From positions 1 to 64,000 of the forward strand of contig VGZA01000007.1 of assembly GCA_016872775.1 (NCBI GenBank): a DNA stretch of 64,000 bases, in the 5' to 3' direction. The DNA comes from Planctomycetota bacterium. GTDB lineage: Bacteria > Planctomycetota > Planctomycetia > Pirellulales > Pirellulaceae. Below are positions 30,062 to 38,434 of the stretch, one piece after another. The notes beneath the pieces are model-generated. The model did no database searches. It saw nothing but the letters and a program-made list of their open reading frames with translations, and was not told the origin of the DNA. The number at the start of each line of letters is the position of its first letter. The first letter of the stretch is position 1. A program made the position numbers and the translations under genes.

Positions 30062-30580
30062 TCAAGTCGTCGCTTCCAACAGGTGGACCGGAATATCCAG
30101 CGGCGATCCATCCTCTTTCCGTCCGACCGAATACAGTCCCAGCAACCGCAGCATACCGAGAAACGTTGCCGGCTCAAACAGGTCGACACCTTCAAAACGG
30201 TCGTCCAGGTAGGCAAACATCAGTTCGACTTCCGCCTGCAGTTCCGTGCCACGTCGGGATTCACCCCGGCAGATGGCACCGTCGCTTTTCAGGTCGACGA
30301 TCGCAGCATCGTACGTCAACGTGTCTCCGGGCTGCGCCAGAAAGTGAAACGTGGCCCGCGAAACTTTCGCCAGCACGACTCGTTCGCGAAACCCGCTATG
30401 TTCCGCGACCAACAATCCGCCAGTCTGCGCAATCCCCTCGACGACCAGGGACTGGGGGTAAATCGGCATTCCCGGAAGGTAGTCGGTCAGGTAGTCCTCT
30501 GCCAGCGAAAAGTTCTTTGTCGCGACAGCTCGACGCCCCCGTTCAAAGCTCACAAACCGGTCAATCCAGAACCAGCGCAT
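30062..30580 (-). CDS. FabZ/FabA-like hotdog protein lacking the catalytic histidine
   Basis: The protein has 172 residues with a single hotdog domain. The segment 'DYLPGMPIYPQSLVVEGIAQ' aligns with the active-site helix of FabZ (H-F-P-G-x-P-x-x-P-G-V-L-x-x-E), but the histidine is tyrosine (Y34) while the glutamate (E48) is kept. The companion protein two genes upstream has H34 and E48 at identical numbering. It may be an inactive partner, a thioesterase-like or isomerase-like variant, or a substrate-binding subunit. It lies 34 bp before the ketosynthase gene and 9 bp after the ACP gene. Confidence 0.82.
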   Translation of the reverse strand: MRWFWIDRFVSFERGRRAVATKNFSLAEDYLTDYLPGMPIYPQSLVVEGIAQTGGLLVAEHSGFRERVVLAKVSRATFHFLAQPGDTLTYDAAIVDLKSDGAICRGESRRGTELQAEVELMFAYLDDRFEGVDLFEPATFLGMLRLLGLYSVGRKEDGSPLDIPVHLLEATT

Positions 30581-30589
30581 CGCCCCCTC

Positions 30590-30982
30590 TCAACCGCTTA
30601 CGCCGACTTTGCGCTCAATGTAACGGCACATATCGTTGACGGTCAGCAAGTTGGGGAATTCCTGAACCACAGGATTGGCCTCAAACTTGCGCAAATCAGC
30701 GAATGGCATGCGCGATTTCAGCTCGGCGACACCCGCTTCCGTGACCCGCCCATCCTTCACGTACTGGGCATTGGTGAGAATATCCTCGGGAAAAAGCTCG
30801 GAACGGGGTATCTCGATGCCGAAGGCCTTCTCCAGTCGGAAGACGATATCCAGAAAATCAATCGACTCGGCCCCCAAATCACCGACCATGGTGGCCTCGG
30901 CAGTTACCTCGTCTTCATCCACGGCAAGGGCTTCCACCAGCGCGGTCTGAACCTTTTGGAAAACTTCTTCTTTCGTAGGCAT
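30590..30982 (-). CDS. Acyl carrier protein, long form
   Basis: The protein has 130 residues. The phosphopantetheine attachment site is S40 in 'DLGAESIDFLDIVFRLEKAF', a D-S-L variant (E-S-I). The N-terminal 75 residues form the usual four-helix acidic ACP. The rest ('VNDMCRYIERKVG' at its end) repeats the helix-4-like ending after an insertion around residues 72-110, so the protein is about 50 residues longer than a housekeeping ACP (about 78). This points to a specialised carrier for the neighbouring ketosynthase and hotdog proteins. Confidence 0.88.
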   Translation of the reverse strand: MPTKEEVFQKVQTALVEALAVDEDEVTAEATMVGDLGAESIDFLDIVFRLEKAFGIEIPRSELFPEDILTNAQYVKDGRVTEAGVAELKSRMPFADLRKFEANPVVQEFPNLLTVNDMCRYIERKVGVSG

Positions 30983-31023
30983 CTCTGGACTCGACCTCCG
31001 GTAATTCGAATAGAAAAGAGTTG

Positions 31024-31524
31024 CTAGGAATCGGCGTGCCGATTCCGCAACGACGTGGGCTGAAACAACAGTCGGTAGATTTCACGCAGGCGACGCGTCA
31101 GCTGTGCATCCGTGACCGCGGACTCCACTCCACGGTCGGCCAGGTTGTATCGTTCGAGGATCAATCGACCCCCGACGGCAACGGCATCGCCGAGCATTCC
31201 TTGAGTTTTCAATGTGGTCGTTGTTTCGTCTTGTTTGATGATCTCGCTGGAGATCGCCAGGGTCTGTCCCGGCTGCACAAATCCGCCGTAACGCACATTG
31301 CGGGCTTCTTTGAGGACGACCATCGAATGTCGAAAATCCTCGCTGGCGCGAATCAGCCAGGCGCTGGCCTGGTACATCGATTCCAGCATCAGTACCCCCG
31401 GCATTACCGGAAAACGGGGAAAATGGTCCTGCAAGTACTCTTCCGCCAAGCTCAAGCATTTAAGGGCCTGGATCGACTTTCCAGGGTCCAGGCTCGTAAT
31501 TCGGTCAATCAACGAAAAATGCAT
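31024..31524 (-). CDS. 3-hydroxyacyl-ACP dehydratase (FabZ-like)
   Basis: The protein has 166 residues from ATG 31524, the first gene of the acyl operon. The hotdog active site is intact: 'QDHFPRFPVMPGVLMLESMY' with H34 and E48. FabZ enzymes dehydrate 3-hydroxyacyl-ACP to trans-2-enoyl-ACP. A promoter with a good -10 is visible about 70 bp upstream. The frame extends to 31773 with no similarity. Partners are the ACP gene 41 bp downstream and the His-less homologue beyond it. Confidence 0.88.
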   Translation of the reverse strand: MHFSLIDRITSLDPGKSIQALKCLSLAEEYLQDHFPRFPVMPGVLMLESMYQASAWLIRASEDFRHSMVVLKEARNVRYGGFVQPGQTLAISSEIIKQDETTTTLKTQGMLGDAVAVGGRLILERYNLADRGVESAVTDAQLTRRLREIYRLLFQPTSLRNRHADS

Positions 31525-31595
31525 GGAACAGCTATCAACGGGCAATTCGGTAGCAAGGCCTGGACGGCCGTCTTGTCGGGAATTCAAAGGAAAAC

Positions 31596-31624
31596 AATAT
31601 ACAGTGCGCGATGGCGGCCCACAA
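31596..31624 (-). promoter_or_regulatory. Candidate sigma-70 promoter of the acyl operon
   Basis: Reading on the minus strand, TTGTGG (31619-31624) and TATATT (31596-31601) are spaced by 17 bases. The -10 matches consensus at five of six positions, the -35 at three. Transcription would begin near 31589, leaving a leader of about 65 bases before ATG 31524. Confidence 0.45.
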
Positions 31625-31763
31625 CCGATCTTGCGGAGGCCGGCCAGTCGCCAGCCGGGGCGCACTTTGCGCGGTAGCGTGTTTCGTGTTAACAAAAGGG
31701 GGGGGTAAATTTGGTCCGTCGGATTCGGTCCGCTGATAAATTGTGCAAAGCAGGGTGCCAGGG

Positions 31764-32950
31764 ATGGCAACAAGCAAGGAATTTCAGGATCGTTTGCGGC
31801 AGGCGGTGCGTGAGGTGGTACGAAAAATTTTTGGCAGAGGGGGATTTGCCAGACGGTGATCCAAATGAGGCTCTGTTCACCAAAATTGAGACCTTATCGC
31901 TGACTGCTGGCGATGCTGTTAGCCTAGAAGTATTCGAGCAGCAATTGGCGAAGTGCGGCATAGGAAACCCACACTGTCCCCACTGCGGCTCTGAGGGATG
32001 GCGAGTCAAACAGCGAGACCGTACGGTCCAAACGCGGCGCGGATTAGACGTGCCGCTGGACGAGCAGGAGTACTACTGCCCCGGTTGTCGCCGGGCTTTT
32101 TTTCCCTCGGTCCAAAGTTCTGGGCCTGGACGTGGACTATGACTACCGTCCAACGGCCTGGAAGAAGATAGCGTATGCGGGCACTCAGTCGGCAAGTTTT
32201 CCGCAAGGCTCGCAAGATCTGAAAGAGTCGTCGAATTAGACGCTTCGCCGGAGCGCGTGCGTCGCGCGTGCGTCGCGCGACGGAGCGGGTTGGCGATGAA
32301 CGAGTGGCGGAGCGTGATGCCCCGGCGGCTGCGTTCGAAGCACTGCCGATCCCCGAACGACGAACGGTGCCCACCGATCAACCGACGCCTGTCGTGGCCT
32401 GCGTGCAGATGGATGGGGGGCGGCTGCAATTCTTCGACAGAGCGGAACCCCAACGGAATGAAGACGACACATTCCGGCGCGAAATGAAAGTGAGTTGTTT
32501 GTGGAGCATGACCAGTACCGTCTCGACGGAAGACCCTTGTCCGCAATTGCCGAAGTCGTTTGTCGATCCGGAGCGGATGCGCAAAATGGTGCGGGAAATC
32601 AAGGGGTTTTCGGGGCCAGACTCCTTGGCTGAGGACCAGACCGAGGACTCGACGGAAGAGCCACGCATCGACGATCGTCCAGGACGTCCCAAGCCATTGG
32701 CTCGCAGTGTCGTTGCATCGCGTCGCACGGTCGAAGCGTTCGGCCCACTCCTGGCGAGTGAGGCGCACCAGCGACGCTTCGCGGCTGCAGAACGCCAAGC
32801 GTTTGTCGCGGACGGCTCCGACACCAATTGGGGTGTGTGGCGCAAGCACTTCTTCGACTATGCGCCAATCCTCGACTTCATTCACGCGTTGACGCATGTC
32901 GACGCCGCAGGCATGGCCGGTCGAAGACTGAAAGAAGGATGGGGAGCATG
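31764..32950 (+). pseudogene. Frameshifted, 3'-truncated ISKra4-family transposase
   Basis: Pieces of one transposase lie in order but in different frames. The first is 'MATSKEFQDRLRQAVREVVR' (from ATG 31764). After a shift near 31840 come 'CPHCGSEGWRVKQRDR' and 'YYCPGCRRAFFPS', the paired zinc-finger cysteines. After another shift near 32110 comes 'LGLDVDYDYRPTAWKKIAYA'. After a third come 'RATERVGDERVAERDAPAAA', 'VQMDGGRLQFFDR', 'DPCPQLPKSFVDPERM' and 'VADGSDTNWGVWRKHFFDYA', then 'PILDFIHALTHV'. These match ISKra4 transposases of about 500 residues. The last third is missing; the sequence breaks off after 'MAGRRLKEGW' and an RHS fragment follows. No terminal inverted repeats were recognised. 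Confidence 0.8.
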
Positions 32951-32952
32951 CC

Positions 32953-33617
32953 GGGCTTAACGTTTCGCAGATGAACGGCGATGCGGCCAGTTTGACTTCG
33001 GGTAGTATGGTGGAGACGCTCGAATATGCCTACGACTTGGGCAAGCAGTTGACGAGCGCATCCGATTCCGACAGCGACTACGCGGTTACCTTCGACAACC
33101 TGGGACGCGTGTTGACGGTCAACAATTCCGGGACGTCGGGCGTTCCGACCGTCGTGTTGACCTCGGCATACGACACATCGGGGAACCGCACCAGTCTTTC
33201 GTCGACCATCAACAGCACGGCCGACCTGAAGAACACCTACACCTTCGACGGCTTGAACTGCATAACGCGCGTCGACCAGCAAGGTCAGACGGGCGGCAAC
33301 ACGGTGGCCGAGAAGCGGGTCGACTTCAGTTACAACGCGCTGGGCCAATTCACAACCATCGCGCGGTACAAGGCGGTGGCGGGCGGGACGAGCAACGAAG
33401 TGGCGACCAGCAGTTTTAACTACGACACATTGGAGCGGCTCACGGAACTCGCGCACAAGAAGGGCGCCTCGACAAACCTGTTCACGCCTTACTCCTGGAC
33501 GTTCGACGCCTTGAGCCGCGTGACCGGCGTGACGTCGCAGGGCGGCACGACGTCGTACAGTTACGATGTGACCAGCCAACTCACGGCGGCCGATCACCGC
33601 TACCAGACCGATGAGTC
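32953..33617 (+). pseudogene. RHS/YD-repeat protein fragment
   Basis: An internal piece of a YD-repeat protein with no own start: 'YAYDLGKQLTSASDSDSDYA', 'VTFDNLGRVLTV', 'TSAYDTSGNRTSL', 'NTYTFDGLNCITRVDQQG', 'FSYNALGQFTTIARYK', 'FNYDTLERLTELAHKKG', 'WTFDALSRVTGVTSQGG' and 'YSYDVTSQLTAADHRYQTDE'. The spacing of the repeats is the usual 20-30 residues. Similarity stops near 33617; the frame then runs on for about 45 unrelated codons. Full RHS proteins are 1,000 residues or more. The left junction is directly with the transposase remnant, so one rearrangement probably joined the two. Confidence 0.8.
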
Positions 33618-33809
33618 ATTCTGTTCATGCTACAGCCCTTTTCCAGTCGTTAACAAATATACTGCTGTACACGTTGCAAGTAGCTTTCGGGACATCCTGG
33701 CGAGGTTAGGTGACGGGATATGGACGGTGGCTTCCGAAGCGGCGCGGCGTGTTTTTTAGCCGCGTAATCGCATCGCGATGCATCGGTCACGTTCGTTGGG
33801 AACCGTCAA

Positions 33810-33838
33810 TAAACACCGCATTGGAAACAGGTTATACT
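33810..33838 (+). promoter_or_regulatory. Candidate sigma-70 promoter of the PSCyt1 operon
   Basis: TAAACA (33810-33815) and TATACT (33833-33838) with a 17-base spacer match consensus at four and five of six positions. The start point would be near 33845, about 23 bases before ATG 33868. GGGAGG at 33851-33856 would serve as ribosome-binding site. Confidence 0.5.
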
Positions 33839-33867
33839 TGAAGCCGAGTAGGGAGGACCGAAAACCG

Positions 33868-36800
33868 ATGCAATCTCGATCGCTGTTGCCGATATGGTTC
33901 GTTTGGGTGTCCGCGTTTCTTGCTAGCGGGTGGGCAGGACGAAGTGATTTCGTGGCGGGCGCAGAAATTGATTACCAGCGCGAGATTGCGCCGATTCTGA
34001 ACGAGCATTGCACGCATTGTCACGGAGCCGATGCGGCCCAGCGTCAAAATGGTCTGCGGTTGGATCGACGCGACGAGGCGCTGCGGGGGGGAGATTCGGG
34101 CAAGGCGGCGATTGTGCCAGGCAAGCCGGATCAGAGCGAGCTGATACGGCGGATCACAACCGCGGATCAGGACGAAATGATGCCACCGGCGTCGGAGAAG
34201 AAGCGGTTGACGGCGGCGCAGATCGATTTGTTGACGGGCTGGATCGCGGCGGGCGCCGCCTTTGCTGATCACTGGGCCTTCATCGCGCCGCACCAATCCC
34301 CCATGCCCGACAACGGGCCACGGCACCCCGTGGACGCGCTGGTGGAAAAGAACCTCCGAGCGCAGGGGCTGACGCCGACCGGAAGGGCCCCCGCGGCGAC
34401 CCTCTGCCGCCGTCTCTATCTCGACTTGATCGGTTTGCCACCAACCCCGGCCGAATTGGCGGAATTCGAACGCGTGGGTATCGCTGCCACGATCGAGCAA
34501 TTGCTGCGGAGCGAACGCTACGGCGAGAAGTGGGCGCGGCACTGGCTGGATGTCGCGCGTTACTCGGATACCAACGGCTATGAAAAGGACATGCCGCGCG
34601 AGCAATGGAGCTGGCGGGACTGGGTAATCGATGCGCTCAATCGCGACCTGCCGTACGATCAATTCCTGATCGAGCAGATTGCCGGAGACCTGCTGCCCAA
34701 CGCCACCCAGGAACAGCGAATCGCCACGGGGTTCCTGCGGAACAGCATGATCAACGAGGAAGGGGCGATCGTGCCCGAGCAGTTCCGGATGGTCGAGATG
34801 TTCGACCGGATGGACTGTATCGGCAAGGCGGTACTCGGACTGACCACGCAATGTGCCCAATGCCACTCCCACAAGTTCGATCCGATCACTCAGTCCGAAT
34901 ACTACGGAATGTTCGCGTTCCTCAACAATTCCTACGAAGCGCGCTCCTGGGTCTACGCGCCAGACCAGCGGCAGCAACTGGCAAAAATTGAGGCGGAACT
35001 GCGGGACCTGGAACAGCAGGTTAAGGCCAAGCACCCCGATTGGGAACAGAAGCTGGCTGCCTGGGAGCGCGCGATGACGGCACAGCGTACCGAATGGACG
35101 CCGATCGAAGCGACCCTGCTGGAGAGTATCAGTGGCTTGAATCATCCGACTCAGGAGTCGGACAAGTCGATCCTCATGCTCGGCCACACCAGCGCGGATG
35201 TATTTTTCGTTTCCGCTCCGGAACTGAGCGGGGTGACCGGACTGCGATTGGAAGCGTTGAACCATGGCGATCTTCCGCACCGTGGGCCGGGCCGGAGCAA
35301 TCTCGGCACTTGGGCGATCTTGGAAATGGACGTCCTTGTCCGGCCTCCCGATTCGCAGAATTGGGAGAAGTTGAAACTGCAGAATGCGACGACCGATTTT
35401 TCCGAACCGGATCAGAAGTCAGCGGATGGAAAAAAGAGCAGCGGGCCGGTCGCCTACTTGATTGACGGCACGGACGATACGAGTTGGCGGGCCGATCGCG
35501 GGAACGGGCATCGCAACCAGCCTTCGGTTGCGGTGGTCCAATTCGAAAAGCCGCTGGAATTTCCCGCCGGCACACAATTGAAGGTTGTGCTGCGGATGGG
35601 CGACATGCTGGGTTGTTGCCGCGTCAGTTTGACCAAGGCGCCGAACCCCTCCGCGCCGCCGGTCGCGCACGCGGCGAACCTGGCGCTGGAATCGCCGTCG
35701 GAGCGGCGTACAGAGACCGAGCGCAAAGCGATCTTCTCGGCCTGGCGCAAGTCGATGGATGACCTGCAGGCGTTGAATGAGCAGATCGATGGCAAGTTAC
35801 GCGAACTGCCGGCCGCTCGCACCTCGGTCCTGCATCTGGCGGAGCGAGAACCGTGGAATTTGCGCCGCACGCATTCCCTGGAACGAGGCAACTGGGACCA
35901 GCCTCGCCAGGAGATCGCGCCGCACGTCCCGACCGCGTTCCATCCGTTGCCGACCACGGGCCCGCACAGCACCGACTCCACGCCCGGCCGCTTGCGCTTC
36001 GCGCGCTGGCTGGCCGACGCGGAGTCGCCGTTGACGGCGCGGGTGGCCGTGAATCGCGTCTGGCAGGCAATTTTCGGCACCGGACTGGTCGAGACGGCCG
36101 AGGATTTCGGCACGCGCGCCGCCGTGCCCGAGCATCGTGAATTGCTCGACTGGCTGGCGGTCGATTTCATGCGGCATGGTTGGAGCCAGAAGCATTTGAT
36201 TGCCACGATCTTGAGCAGCGCGACCTATCAACGCGACTCGCGGCTCACCCCGCAGCTTGCCGAACGCGATCCCCGTAATCGCTGGCTTGCGCGTGGGCCC
36301 CGTTTCCGAGCCGACGGGGAAGTGGTTCGGGATATCGCGCTCTCCGTTTCCGGTCTGATCGCGCATCGCATCGGGGGCCCGGGCGTCATCCCGCCAGTAC
36401 CGCAGAATGTGCTCGATTACAACTACACCTATCCAAGCTACTGGAAGCCCACGGAAGGACCCGATCGCTATCGCCGCGCCGTCTACCTGTTTCGCAAACG
36501 GTCGATGCCCGACCCGGTGATGAACAGCTTCGATGCGCCCAACGGCGATTTTTCCTGCGCGAGACGCATTCGCTCGAACACGCCCCTGGCGGCGCTCACC
36601 GGGTTGAACGAGCCGATTTTCGTCGAGGCGGCGCAGGCATTGGCACTGCGCGTACTGCGGGAGGCGGGCAAAGACGACGGGCCGCGCATTGACTACGCCT
36701 ACCTGCTCTGCACCGCTCGAAAGCCCCACGACGCGGAACGATCGGAACTGCTGGCGCTTTTGAAGGAACAGCGGCAGCGAATCGCCGACGGCTGGCTGAA

Positions 36801-36936
36801 CGCCCGTGAAATCGCGACCGGGGACGCGACGCGGCTTCCGCAGTTGCCGGAGGGCTGCACGCCGCAGGACGCGGCGGCCTGGACCATCGCGGCGCGTGTG
36901 ATGTTGAATCTGGACGAGACAATTTCCAAGAACTGA
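33868..36936 (+). CDS. PSCyt1-PSCyt2/DUF1549-DUF1553 planctomycete cytochrome protein
   Basis: The protein has 1,022 residues. After a signal peptide ('SLLPIWFVWVSAFLASGWAG') comes a small c-type cytochrome domain with heme motif 'CTHCH' (C48, C51, H52) and a downstream 'DEMMPP' methionine that may be the sixth ligand. DUF1549 spans about 152-365 ('RRLYLDLIGLPPTPAELAEF' and 'HWLDVARYSDTNGYEKD'). An internal acidic and helical region follows, then DUF1553 at about 704-940 ('RFARWLADAESPLTARVAVN' and 'VWQAIFGTGLVETAEDFG'). The family is characteristic of planctomycetes and usually sits beside a DUF1501 gene, as here (18 bp downstream). Its activity is not established. Confidence 0.94.
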   Translation: MQSRSLLPIWFVWVSAFLASGWAGRSDFVAGAEIDYQREIAPILNEHCTHCHGADAAQRQNGLRLDRRDEALRGGDSGKAAIVPGKPDQSELIRRITTADQDEMMPPASEKKRLTAAQIDLLTGWIAAGAAFADHWAFIAPHQSPMPDNGPRHPVDALVEKNLRAQGLTPTGRAPAATLCRRLYLDLIGLPPTPAELAEFERVGIAATIEQLLRSERYGEKWARHWLDVARYSDTNGYEKDMPREQWSWRDWVIDALNRDLPYDQFLIEQIAGDLLPNATQEQRIATGFLRNSMINEEGAIVPEQFRMVEMFDRMDCIGKAVLGLTTQCAQCHSHKFDPITQSEYYGMFAFLNNSYEARSWVYAPDQRQQLAKIEAELRDLEQQVKAKHPDWEQKLAAWERAMTAQRTEWTPIEATLLESISGLNHPTQESDKSILMLGHTSADVFFVSAPELSGVTGLRLEALNHGDLPHRGPGRSNLGTWAILEMDVLVRPPDSQNWEKLKLQNATTDFSEPDQKSADGKKSSGPVAYLIDGTDDTSWRADRGNGHRNQPSVAVVQFEKPLEFPAGTQLKVVLRMGDMLGCCRVSLTKAPNPSAPPVAHAANLALESPSERRTETERKAIFSAWRKSMDDLQALNEQIDGKLRELPAARTSVLHLAEREPWNLRRTHSLERGNWDQPRQEIAPHVPTAFHPLPTTGPHSTDSTPGRLRFARWLADAESPLTARVAVNRVWQAIFGTGLVETAEDFGTRAAVPEHRELLDWLAVDFMRHGWSQKHLIATILSSATYQRDSRLTPQLAERDPRNRWLARGPRFRADGEVVRDIALSVSGLIAHRIGGPGVIPPVPQNVLDYNYTYPSYWKPTEGPDRYRRAVYLFRKRSMPDPVMNSFDAPNGDFSCARRIRSNTPLAALTGLNEPIFVEAAQALALRVLREAGKDDGPRIDYAYLLCTARKPHDAERSELLALLKEQRQRIADGWLNAREIATGDATRLPQLPEGCTPQDAAAWTIAARVMLNLDETISKN

Positions 36937-36954
36937 TCGGCAGCGAGGTACGGT

Positions 36955-38418
36955 ATGGGATCGTCGACTCTCTCCCGGGAACTGCATGAATTGCGCGGGT
37001 CCCTGCTGCGCCGGCGCTGGTTCCTGCGCGAGTGCGGCGTCGGCCTGGCGGGAATCGCCGCGCATTGCTTGTTGTCTGAATCGGCCCGCGCGGATGCTCG
37101 CGATGCATCGAACGACCCGCGCGATGCAACGCGCGTCCTCGCCCCACGCCCGCCCCATTTTGCGGCGAAGGCCCGACGCGTTATCTACATGTTTAATGCA
37201 GGTGGTCCTAGTCAATTGGAGCTCTATGATCATAAACCGGAACTGACAAAACGGAACGGCCAATTGCCGCCGGCGGAACTGCTCCATGGCTACCGCGCCG
37301 CTTTCATCAACCCCAATTCGGCTCTGCTCGGACCGAAGTACAAATTCCAGCCGCACGGTAAATGTGGCATGGAACTCAGCGAACTCCTGCCGCACACCGC
37401 CGAGATCGCCGACCGGATCTGCCTGGTCCGGTCGCTGCAGACCGACGCGGTCAACCATGCCCCGGCCCAGATCCTGATGAACACCGGTTCCTCGCAGTTC
37501 GGGCGGCCGAGTTTCGGCGCATGGACGCTTTATGGCCTGGGCAGCGAATCCGCCGACCTGCCAGGATTCGTCGTCCTGACCAGCGCCAAAGGCACCAGCG
37601 GCGGCGCGAGCAACTATGGCGCCGGGTTTCTGCCGACCGCCTACGGCGGCATTCCTTTCCGCGGCGCGGGCGATCCCGTGCTCTACCTTTCCAACCCGCG
37701 TGGCATCGATGAGCAAGCCCAGCGCGCTTCACTCGAAACACTGCGACGATTGAACGAGCAGACGCTGCGTGAACTGGCCGATCCGGAAACGGCCGCCCGG
37801 ATCCAGAACTACGAAATGGCTTACCGGCTGCAGACCAGCGCGCCGGAATTAATGGACCTCTCCCAGGAGTCGCGCGAAACGCTCGATCTGTACGGTGTCA
37901 AGGATCCCAAGGAGGCAAGCTACGCCCGCAACTGCCTGCTCGCCCGACGGTTGATCGAACGAGGCGTACGGTTTGTGCAGCTGTTCCACGAGGCGTGGGA
38001 CCAGCACGGCAACCTCGCCGCCGACGTCAAGAAAAACGCCGGGGACACCGACCGAGCCAGCGCCGCACTGGTGAAAGATCTGCAGCAGCGCGGGCTGCTG
38101 AACGACACGCTGGTGATCTGGAGCGGGGAGTTCGGCCGCACCCCGATGGTCCAAGGCGGGAACGACGGCCGCGACCATCACAACCGCTGCTACAGCATCT
38201 GGCTGGCCGGCGGCGGCATCCGCGCCGGCCATGTGCACGGCGAGACCGATGAACTCGGCTTCAACGTCGCAGCGGGACTTGTCCATGTTCATGACTTGAA
38301 CGCGACGTTGCTGCATGCGTTGGGGCTGGACCACACACGGTTAACGTTCCGCTTCCAGGGCCGCGACTATCGCCTGACCGATGTGCATGGAAAGATCGTG
38401 CAAGAGATCCTGGCTTGA
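36955..38418 (+). CDS. DUF1501 protein no. 2, cytochrome-operon partner
   Basis: The protein has 487 residues. The leader carries an arginine cluster, 'LRRRWFLRECGVGLAGIAAH', of twin-arginine type. DUF1501 landmarks are 'VIYMFNAGGPSQLELYDHKP', 'RICLVRSLQTDAVNHAPAQ', 'CLLARRLIERGVRFVQLFHE', 'LVIWSGEFGRTPMVQGG' and 'DGRDHHNRCYSIWLAGGG'. This DUF1501 type is the standard companion of PSCyt1 proteins, and the two are assumed to work on the same exported substrate. It lies 18 bp after the PSCyt1 gene and 16 bp before the P460-like gene, so three genes form one operon. Confidence 0.93.
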   Translation: MGSSTLSRELHELRGSLLRRRWFLRECGVGLAGIAAHCLLSESARADARDASNDPRDATRVLAPRPPHFAAKARRVIYMFNAGGPSQLELYDHKPELTKRNGQLPPAELLHGYRAAFINPNSALLGPKYKFQPHGKCGMELSELLPHTAEIADRICLVRSLQTDAVNHAPAQILMNTGSSQFGRPSFGAWTLYGLGSESADLPGFVVLTSAKGTSGGASNYGAGFLPTAYGGIPFRGAGDPVLYLSNPRGIDEQAQRASLETLRRLNEQTLRELADPETAARIQNYEMAYRLQTSAPELMDLSQESRETLDLYGVKDPKEASYARNCLLARRLIERGVRFVQLFHEAWDQHGNLAADVKKNAGDTDRASAALVKDLQQRGLLNDTLVIWSGEFGRTPMVQGGNDGRDHHNRCYSIWLAGGGIRAGHVHGETDELGFNVAAGLVHVHDLNATLLHALGLDHTRLTFRFQGRDYRLTDVHGKIVQEILA

Positions 38419-38434
38419 TATCAAGGAGTTGTCG

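Noticed and set aside
31764-33617. An active insertion sequence with an RHS passenger
   Set aside because: The transposase has several frameshifts and lacks its C-terminal third, and no terminal inverted repeats or target duplications were seen.
35797-37716. 639-codon antisense open frame opposite the PSCyt1/DUF1501 boundary
   Set aside because: It spans the junction of two real genes and shows only shadow composition.
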